In this document: piece after piece, positions 1-5,583 of the stretch
Layout: each line of letters opens with the position of its first letter
Numbering within the stretch: position 1 is the first letter of the stretch
Assembly: GCA_046758065.1 (NCBI GenBank)
Contig: JBHHZM010000127.1
Location: 1-8,799 of the forward strand
Direction: 5' to 3'
DNA: 8,799 nt
From: JBHHZM01 sp046758065
GTDB taxonomy: Bacteria; Pseudomonadota; Alphaproteobacteria; JAAXGF01
Translations under genes and position numbers: made by a program
Notes under the pieces: generated by a model
Databases searched by the model: none
What the model was told of the DNA's origin: nothing
What the model saw: only the letters and a program-made list of their open reading frames with translations

Positions 1-948
1 GCCGCGCGCGAAGGGCACGACGACGGCCCGGGCGCGGGCCTGGACCACCTCGACCAACGTGTTGTAGCCGCCCTGCGAGAGCGAGACGGCGCAGTTCGAA
101 AGAAGGTCGGGAAAATCGTCCCGGGCACGCTCGACGGCGACGCCGGCCGGGGCGGCGGCGGCGAGTTCGGCGAAGGCGTCGCCCGCCAGATTGCCGCCGG
201 CGAGCAGCCGCCAGTCGAGTCGCGCCAACGTTCCGGAGGTTTTCCGCGCCTCAAGCGCCGTGCGCAACAGCGCCTCGCCCACGGCGCCGCCGCCCGCCGA
301 GACGACAACCTCGTTCCAGCCCGGTCCGCCCGGGCGAGCGCGCCGGCCCGGTGGTCCCGCGACGTATCCGGTGTAGGCGATCCGGTCGGCGATCGTCGCG
401 GCTTCGGGGAGACTCGCGGCGAGCGGGATCGCCGCGGGATCGCCGTGGACGAGCACGGCGTCGAAGTGCCGTTGCGCCCAGGCCACGGCCTCGGCGCGGC
501 GTTCGGGCGTGCGGGCGGTCAGCACGTCGCGCACCGAGCAGGCGATCCAGGGACGCGGTCGCGTGTCCCGGGCGGCTTCGAGCAAGGGCAGGAGCTCGAA
601 ACGCAGCCTGCGGCGGCCGAACGGGAACATCTCGATCACCAGCGCCCGTGGACGCAGGCGCGCCAACAGGTCGAGCAGGCGCCCGCGGCGGCGCGCCTCG
701 AATGCGGCGCCGACCGGACGGTCGTTCTCGTCGACCAGCGTGTGGAAAGACTCGTCGGCGCTGCGCATCGGCGGAAGCTGCACCAGCCGCGCCGCGCCGA
801 GGTCGAGCCCGCCGACCGGCGGCCCGCCGCTCGCCACGACGACTTCGAGACCGCGCGCGGCGCAGGCGCGGGCGAGCAGTGCCACGCGTCTGAGGTGACC
901 GATGCCCAGCAGGTGCTGGACGTGGAACAGCACGCGGTGGCGGGTCAC
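1..948 (-). CDS. MurG-like (COG4671-type) glycosyltransferase, 3' end outside window
   Basis: Predicted nucleotide-sugar-dependent glycosyltransferase of the GT-B fold, related to MurG. The first 316 codons are present and the frame is still open at base 1, so the C-terminus is missing. The start is a GTG at 948-946 that overlaps the TGA of the upstream phosphatase (GTGA), which indicates translational coupling; no strong Shine-Dalgarno is seen. Visible motifs are an N-terminal GIGHLRR loop (residues 15-21), RDVL (140-143), TGY (193-195), a glycine-rich SAGGGAVGEAL (217-227) and SQGGYNT (291-297). The last resembles the donor-binding segment of the MurG/GT28 C-terminal domain. The same five blocks occur in the same order in the gene at 3930-5156, so the two are paralogues. 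No signal peptide or membrane segment is seen. The family assignment is firm; donor and acceptor are unknown. Confidence 0.85.
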   Translation of the reverse strand, partial: MTRHRVLFHVQHLLGIGHLRRVALLARACAARGLEVVVASGGPPVGGLDLGAARLVQLPPMRSADESFHTLVDENDRPVGAAFEARRRGRLLDLLARLRPRALVIEMFPFGRRRLRFELLPLLEAARDTRPRPWIACSVRDVLTARTPERRAEAVAWAQRHFDAVLVHGDPAAIPLAASLPEAATIADRIAYTGYVAGPPGRRARPGGPGWNEVVVSAGGGAVGEALLRTALEARKTSGTLARLDWRLLAGGNLAGDAFAELAAAAPAGVAVERARDDFPDLLSNCAVSLSQGGYNTLVEVVQARARAVVVPFARG

Positions 949-1532
949 GGCGCCAGCGCCAGGTTGAGCCGGGCGACGACGGGCGCGCCGTCGGCGGCGA
1001 GCTCGAAGAAATGCGCGCGGTCCCAGGCGAGACGGACGGGCGGGCGGCCCGTCATGTTCCAGCCGGCGGCGCGGGCGAAGACGGCGCGGATGACGCCCTT
1101 GTGGGTGACGCCGGCGACGGTATCGCGACGCGCCGCGACCTCGGCGAGCCAGGGGGCGAGCCGCGCCTGCACCTCGCGCGGGCTCTCGCCGCCGTCGGGA
1201 CGAAAATCGAGACCGCGCGCCTCGTTTTCCGCCATCTCGCGCCCCAGCTCGGCGCGCAGTTCGGCGAGCCTGCGCCCCTCCCAGCGGCCCCAGCTCATTT
1301 CGCCGAGCCGGGGTTCGATCGTGCAGTCGGCAACGCCCATGAGCGCGGCGGTTTCGCGCGCGCGGGCGAGCGGGCTCGTCACCCAGCGGGCGCCGGCGAT
1401 CTCGGGCGGCGGCCGCCAGCGCGCCGCCGCGGCGCGACCGGCGGGGCTCAGCGGGACGTCGGTGCGGCCCTGGATGCGGCCGGTTTCGCTCCAGGCGGTC
1501 GCGGCGTGACGGATGAGCGCGAGCCGGGTCAT
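945..1532 (-). CDS. Histidine phosphatase superfamily protein (phosphoglycerate mutase-like)
   Basis: A 195-residue enzyme of the histidine phosphatase superfamily (PhoE/CobC/GpmB type), expected to remove phosphate from a small phosphorylated metabolite through a phospho-histidine. The sequence shows LIRHA with the nucleophile His9 after Arg8 (the usual RHG is RHA here), a GRIQGRTDVPLS block (18-29), SPLARARET (53-61) with the conserved Arg57, LGEMSWGRWEG (76-86) with the likely proton donor Glu78, and the second catalytic His144 in GVTHKG. All core catalytic residues are therefore present. The ATG at 1532 is supported by a GGAG seven bases upstream and by its ATGA overlap with the preceding glycosyltransferase; the 3' end overlaps the next gene by 4 bp. 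Its place between glycosyltransferase genes suggests a sugar-phosphate or lipid-linked phosphate substrate. That is inference: the superfamily is promiscuous, and the residues do not separate a mutase, a ribazole phosphatase or a general phosphatase. Confidence 0.9.
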   Translation of the reverse strand: MTRLALIRHAATAWSETGRIQGRTDVPLSPAGRAAAARWRPPPEIAGARWVTSPLARARETAALMGVADCTIEPRLGEMSWGRWEGRRLAELRAELGREMAENEARGLDFRPDGGESPREVQARLAPWLAEVAARRDTVAGVTHKGVIRAVFARAAGWNMTGRPPVRLAWDRAHFFELAADGAPVVARLNLALAP

Positions 1533-2680
1533 GCCCGGGCTCCGGCCGCGGCGAGCGCGCTCGCGAGCGTCGCCGCCGCCGCCTCGAGTCCGTGATGGGC
1601 CACAGCAGCCGTTGCGGCGCCGACGCCGAGCCGGGCGCGCAGCGCGTCGTCGTCGAGCAGGCGGCCGAGCGCCGCAGCGAACGCCGCGTCGTCGCCGGGC
1701 GGCGCCAGAATCCCGCTTTCGCCGTCGCGCACCACGTCGGGCACCCCGCGCACCCGGCCGGCGACCACCGGAAGTCCCGTCGCCTGAGCCTCGACCAGTG
1801 CCATGCCGTAGGCCTCGTTCACCGCCGGCCAGACGTAGACGTCGGCGGCGGCGTAGAACGCGGGCATGGCCTTGGGCGACCGCGCGCCGGCGTAGACGAC
1901 GCGGCCCGGCGCGAGCGCGCCGAGCGCCTCGCGGACCGCGGCCCTGGCGGGTCCGTCGCCGACGATGACGAGCCGCCAGTCGGGGCGCTCGAGACGGCCG
2001 AGCGCCGCGCCGAGGCGGCGGTACGAGGCGAGCTTGTCGCCGGGGCGCATCATCGCGACGGTGAGGAGCCAGAGCGTCGTCCCGTCGTCGACGCCCAAAT
2101 CCGCTGCGAGGCGGGCCCGGTGCCGCTGGCGCGCTGCGCGGGCCGCGCGGTACGGCGCGGTATCGACGAACGGCGCGAGCGCGATCAGCCGTTCGGGGGC
2201 GGCGACGAGTGCGCGCAGGCATTCGGCGTCGTCCCGGATCGGCATCAACACCGCGCCGGCGTGGGCGATCGCCGCCGCCACGGCGGCGTGGCCCGCCGCC
2301 CAGGGACCGGTCGCCTGCTTCGGGGCGTACGACGCTTCGGCCACCAGATACGGAATGGCGAGCGCGTCGCTCACCGCCGGTCCCAGCCAGTCGGGCGCCT
2401 TGTGGTAGAGGTGGTAGGTGAACCAGACTGCGGGCCGCGTCCCGGCCGGGGTGTTTCGCCAGCGGGCGACGAGCGCCGTCGCCTCGCTCTCGCCGGCGGC
2501 GCGGATCGCCGCCTGCCGTTCGACGTCGCCGGCGCCCTCGAAGCTGCGCAGACGCGAAGCCAGTTCGACCTCGTGGCCGGCCGCCGCGAGCGCGCGCATG
2601 AGGAGTCCGGCCATGCGCCGGTCGCCCGAGGGCACCGCATGATCCGGCGGCTTGAGGGGGGAGTAGAAGGCGATCCGCAT
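1529..2680 (-). CDS. Glycosyltransferase family 4 protein
   Basis: A 383-residue GT-B glycosyltransferase of the GT4 (retaining, nucleotide-sugar-dependent) type. The N-terminus (MRIAFYSPL, then a Pro/Gly-rich loop with PSGDRRMAGLLMRAL near residues 17-31) is a typical acceptor-domain start. The C-terminal Rossmann domain shows LVIVGDGP, a YAGARS strand-loop and the diagnostic E-x7-E element, Glu289 and Glu297, within EAYGMALVEAQATGLPVVAG. This is followed by GVPDVV and GILAPPGD, which usually hold the donor pyrophosphate and ribose. Length is normal for the family. It lies 12 bp after the preceding glycosyltransferase, with GAGG about 12 bases before the ATG, and overlaps the phosphatase by ATGA. 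No membrane segment is seen, so it is probably cytoplasmic or peripheral. The substrate cannot be read from the sequence. Confidence 0.92.
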   Translation of the reverse strand: MRIAFYSPLKPPDHAVPSGDRRMAGLLMRALAAAGHEVELASRLRSFEGAGDVERQAAIRAAGESEATALVARWRNTPAGTRPAVWFTYHLYHKAPDWLGPAVSDALAIPYLVAEASYAPKQATGPWAAGHAAVAAAIAHAGAVLMPIRDDAECLRALVAAPERLIALAPFVDTAPYRAARAARQRHRARLAADLGVDDGTTLWLLTVAMMRPGDKLASYRRLGAALGRLERPDWRLVIVGDGPARAAVREALGALAPGRVVYAGARSPKAMPAFYAAADVYVWPAVNEAYGMALVEAQATGLPVVAGRVRGVPDVVRDGESGILAPPGDDAAFAAALGRLLDDDALRARLGVGAATAAVAHHGLEAAAATLASALAAAGARA

Positions 2681-2692
2681 GGCCGGCGTCCC

Positions 2693-3919
2693 TCAACCGG
2701 CGAGGCCGAAGCGCGCCGCCAGCCGGTCGATGCCGCGGGTCATCGCGAAATCGGCGCGCACCCGTTGGGCGCCGGCGCGGCCCAGCCGGTCCCGCCGCGC
2801 CGGATCCGCAATCAACCCGGCCATTGCGCGGGCGAGCGCATCGGGAGCGCGCGGCGGCACGAGGCAGCCGGTGACGCCGTCGTCGATCAGCTCGGGCACC
2901 GCCGAGACGCGCGTCGCCAGCACCGCAAGGTCCTGCGACAGCGCCTCGAGCAGCACGTTGGGCAGGCCGTCGCGGTCGCCGTCGTCGGCGATGCGGCTGG
3001 CCAGGACGAAGAGGTCGGCGGCGCGGTAATGGTCGAGCACTACGTCCTGCGGCTGAGGCCCGAGCCAGACGATGCGGCCGTCGAGCCCGGCGGCGCGCGC
3101 CTGGGCCTTGAGTTGCTCGATCAGCGGTCCCGAGCCGATGTGGACGAAACGCCAGTGGAGGCCGGAAGGCAGGGCGGCGAGCGCCGATATCAGGTCGTCG
3201 TAGCCCTTCTTCGGCACCGCGCGGCCGACCGAGAGGACGACGACCGGGTCGCTCCGGTCGCTGCCGTCGCACGGCGGCCGGGGCGCTGCCGGCGGCGCGA
3301 AACGGGCGAAGTCGAGGCCGTGATAGACGAGCGCGACGCGTCCCACCGGCGCCAGGGCGGCAAGGTGCTCGCGGTTCGCGGCGGTGCAGGTCACCAGCCA
3401 GCGGCAGTCGGCGAGTTTCTCGGCCTTCTCCCAGTCGGGCGAGGTCCAGATGTCCTTGGCGTGGGCCGAGCAGCTCCAGGGCAGGCCGGTGAGATGGCTG
3501 GCGTAGCGCGCCACCGACGCCGGGGTGTGCAGGAAGTGTGAATGTATATGCACACATTCATCCGCGACCTCGTGTGCCAGCACCAGCGCCTGCCCAAAGC
3601 GGCGGATGCGGCTGGCGCTGCGGTCACGCGCGAGGTCGCGCAGCCACAGCCGTCGCGCCGCCCGATAACCGGGTGTCCGCCGCAGCGCCCGCCAGGCGCG
3701 TCGCAGCCGCGCGGGCTCGTTGTGCAGATACTCGGGCAGATACGTCACCGGCGCCGCGATCTCGGCATGGACGGGGTGGCTGCAAGGATCGGTCGGATGG
3801 CGGAGCGAGACAATGACGATGTCGAGTCCGCGCGCTTCCAGGGCGCGGATTTCCTGGGCGATGAAGGTTTCGGAAAGCCGCGGGTAGCCTTTTAGGACGA
3901 AAGCGATTCTGCCTTGCAC
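2693..3919 (-). CDS. Glycosyltransferase family 4 protein, WcaL/AmsK-like
   Basis: A 408-residue GT4 glycosyltransferase. The N-terminal KGYPRLSETFIAQEI (about residues 10-24) carries the PRLSETF signature typical of exopolysaccharide transferases of the WcaL/AmsK/ExoL kind. Further blocks are HIHSHFLH and SAHAKDIW in the acceptor domain, LSVGRAVPKKGYDDLI opening the C-terminal domain, and DGLPNVLLEAL with Asp317 and Glu325. The first Glu of the usual E-x7-E is therefore Asp, and the usual Gly before the last strand is also Asp (SQDLAVLAT). These changes are mild and the enzyme is probably active. The start is GTG at 3919-3917, 10 bp after the upstream stop, with a GGGG-type Shine-Dalgarno inside the end of that gene; a nearby ATG is out of frame. 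A short patch around 3539-3560 has codons unusual for this GC-rich gene. Likely role: one step in extracellular or envelope glycan assembly (inference). Confidence 0.92.
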   Translation of the reverse strand: MQGRIAFVLKGYPRLSETFIAQEIRALEARGLDIVIVSLRHPTDPCSHPVHAEIAAPVTYLPEYLHNEPARLRRAWRALRRTPGYRAARRLWLRDLARDRSASRIRRFGQALVLAHEVADECVHIHSHFLHTPASVARYASHLTGLPWSCSAHAKDIWTSPDWEKAEKLADCRWLVTCTAANREHLAALAPVGRVALVYHGLDFARFAPPAAPRPPCDGSDRSDPVVVLSVGRAVPKKGYDDLISALAALPSGLHWRFVHIGSGPLIEQLKAQARAAGLDGRIVWLGPQPQDVVLDHYRAADLFVLASRIADDGDRDGLPNVLLEALSQDLAVLATRVSAVPELIDDGVTGCLVPPRAPDALARAMAGLIADPARRDRLGRAGAQRVRADFAMTRGIDRLAARFGLAG

Positions 3920-3929
3920 GGCATCCGTT

Positions 3930-5156
3930 TTACCCCGATTGGCGCTGCGGTGCGACTCCCTCGCGCTTCTGTCTCCCGGCGAGGCTGAGAGCGACCAGCC
4001 GGTTGAGGTTGACGAAGCCGTCGAGCAAACCGGGAACGACGGTCTCCGACGGCGGCCGCTGCTGCGGCAGATGGCGCAGCGCCGTGGCCATGGCGAAGGG
4101 ATCGCGGCGGCCGTCGTCGATCAGCATCGAGACGAGACCCAGATCGCGGGCCCGCGAGGCGCGGATGTACTGCTCCATCCGGGGCACCTGACGCGGCACG
4201 ATGAGCGCGCGCTTGTCGAGCGACAGGATCTCGCAGAAGGTATTGTAGCCGCCCATCGCGACGACGCCGGCGGCGCCCGCCATCAGGCTCTCGATGTAGG
4301 CGTCGAAGACGACCGCGCTGACCCGGGGCAATCGGGCAATCCTTTCGTGGAACCGGGCCTGACATTCGGGATTCAGGAACGGACCGAAAACGAGCCGCGC
4401 GTTCCACGGCGGCGGCGCGCTGCACTCGTAGGCGCCGAGCACCCAGTCCATCAGCGCCTCGCCATCGCCGCCGCCGCCGGCGGTCACCAGGAGATACGGC
4501 GCCTCGATCTCGTCGCCGGCGCCGGCGTGCGGCGCGTTGGCGGGCACCCTGCGCGGCAGATAGCCGGTGAAGGTCACCTTGCGGCGCACCGTCGCCGGCG
4601 CGTCGATCCCCTCGAGCGGGTCGCAGATCTGCGGCAGGCCATAGACCCAGATGTCGTCGTAGAGGTCGCGCAACGCCGGAAAGACGTTCTTGCGCCGCCA
4701 TTCGGGACGCAGCAGGCGCGGCTCGTCGAGCACGTCGCGCAGACCGAGCACGAGCCGGCAGCCGCGCGCCTTGAGCATGGCCAGCGTCTCGCCGACCTCG
4801 CCGCGCAGGCCCAGGGGCTCCTTGTCGACCAGGAAAATATCGGGGCCGAAGATACGAGCGGTATGCAGGATGATCGACGCCCGCATCTCGAGGGTCTGCT
4901 CGGTGTCGATATGCAGGCCGAGAGAGGTATACGCGCCGTTGCGCAACTTGATGACGCCGGGGATGCGCACGAAATCGACGCGGGCGCGAAAATCGAAACT
5001 GCCGATAATCGGCGATCCCGAGAGAATCAGCACCGACAGATGCTTGTGCTCCTCGACCAGGGCGTGCGCTATGGCGCGACAGCGCCGCAGATGGCCGAGC
5101 CCGAACGTGTCGTGGCTGTAGATCAGAATGCGCGGTCCCGTTGATGTCTGATTCAT
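3930..5156 (-). CDS. MurG-like (COG4671-type) predicted glycosyltransferase, first gene of leftward operon
   Basis: A 408-residue predicted glycosyltransferase with MurG-like GT-B architecture. Motifs are FGLGHLRR (18-25), the N-terminal loop that in MurG-type enzymes contacts acceptor and diphosphate; RDVLDEP in mid-protein; TGYLPR just before the C-terminal domain; VTAGGGGDGEAL (224-235); and MGGYNTFCEIL (301-311), which matches the donor-site region. The ATG at 5156 is supported by a GGAG seven bases upstream (5167-5164). The gene ends with TAA and is followed after 10 bp by the GT4 gene. As the promoter-proximal gene of five co-directional genes it probably starts the operon. It is a diverged paralogue of the gene at 1-948. 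No membrane segment is evident. It is not MurG itself: the context lacks mur/fts genes and the sequence differs from MurG. Donor and acceptor are unknown. Confidence 0.88.
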   Translation of the reverse strand: MNQTSTGPRILIYSHDTFGLGHLRRCRAIAHALVEEHKHLSVLILSGSPIIGSFDFRARVDFVRIPGVIKLRNGAYTSLGLHIDTEQTLEMRASIILHTARIFGPDIFLVDKEPLGLRGEVGETLAMLKARGCRLVLGLRDVLDEPRLLRPEWRRKNVFPALRDLYDDIWVYGLPQICDPLEGIDAPATVRRKVTFTGYLPRRVPANAPHAGAGDEIEAPYLLVTAGGGGDGEALMDWVLGAYECSAPPPWNARLVFGPFLNPECQARFHERIARLPRVSAVVFDAYIESLMAGAAGVVAMGGYNTFCEILSLDKRALIVPRQVPRMEQYIRASRARDLGLVSMLIDDGRRDPFAMATALRHLPQQRPPSETVVPGLLDGFVNLNRLVALSLAGRQKREGVAPQRQSG

Positions 5157-5494
5157 GAGCCTTCTCCCCCCGCAGCGATCGCCGTTGAATTCCCGCGACG
5201 GTGACGGCCGGCCCGCCGCCCGCCGCGCCGCAATCGTTTTCCCGAAGTGTCCGATACGCCGGTGCCGTTTCGCCCGGCCCTATCCCGGGCGCGACCGGCC
5301 GATGTTGACCCCCCTTGCCCACTGTCCCGCGAAGGCGCTGCCACGCCCCAACTTTTCAAGGTATCCACCGGCGCGGTTCTGCGCAAGTCGTTCGAGGTCT
5401 CCGTTTCATTGGCCATTGCACGGTGAATGCGGCGGCGAAAGCACGAAATCCCGGCCGCCGGATGCGTCCGCCGCGACTTTCGAGGATCATTTAC

Positions 5495-5507
5495 GCTTGC
5501 CGCAAGC
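5495..5507. repeat. Perfect inverted repeat in the divergent promoter region
   Basis: GCTTGC and GCAAGC are separated by one base. It lies 77-89 bp upstream of the ABC transporter ATG, a usual position for a regulator-binding site. With 6-bp arms it could also occur by chance. Confidence 0.3.
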
Positions 5508-5545
5508 TGGGCTAACGTTGTCTTTCCGACATTCCGGTAAATGGC

Positions 5546-5549
5546 GGAG
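5546..5549 (+). promoter_or_regulatory. Possible Shine-Dalgarno for an alternative GTG start of the ABC transporter
   Basis: GGAG lies seven bases before an in-frame GTG at 5557, whereas the ATG at 5584 has no clear Shine-Dalgarno. The AGCAC/GTGCT hairpin at 5548-5561 would sequester both this site and the GTG in the RNA. The true start may therefore be 5557, giving nine extra residues. Confidence 0.35.
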
Positions 5550-5583
5550 CACAGCAGTGCTGCCGGGTATCCAGGCGCGCGTA

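Larger units (their letters stand above)
5157..5583. promoter_or_regulatory. Divergent intergenic region between glycosyltransferase operon and ABC transporter
   Basis: The stretch separates two divergent units and should hold the promoter of each. It is less GC-rich than the genes toward its right end (about 5480-5583). A perfect 6-bp-arm palindrome lies at 5495-5507 and a 5-bp-arm hairpin at 5548-5561. I could not find a convincing -35/-10 pair on either strand, so no promoter is called. No convincing gene lies in it. Confidence 0.5.

Noticed and set aside
945..3557. A single 870-residue minus-strand protein ending in the phosphatase
   Set aside because: Only the last 195 residues are a real protein. 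The rest is an Arg/Pro-rich shadow frame of the two GT4 genes; the phosphatase has its own ATG and Shine-Dalgarno at 1532.
445..5144. Long plus-strand open frames across the leftward operon (445-1509, 1592-3541, 3939-5144)
   Set aside because: Their translations are Arg/Ala/Gly-rich and motif-free, and they lie opposite five genes with clear family motifs, Shine-Dalgarno sites and stop/start overlaps.
3930..5156. Calling this gene murG
   Set aside because: It shares the fold and the Gly-rich motifs, but it differs in sequence from MurG, has a nearby paralogue, and no cell-wall synthesis genes are around it.
5153..5416. Small minus-strand ORF (87 codons) ending in an ATGA overlap with the first glycosyltransferase gene
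   Set aside because: The overlap is suggestive, but there is no Shine-Dalgarno, third-position GC is lower than in the real genes, and the second half is low-complexity Arg/Gly. It is more likely leader sequence.
5155..5583. In-frame extension of the ABC gene back to an ATG at 5155
   Set aside because: The extra 143 residues are Pro/Arg-rich without family similarity, the start overlaps the divergent gene, and the recognisable exporter N-terminus begins at 5584.
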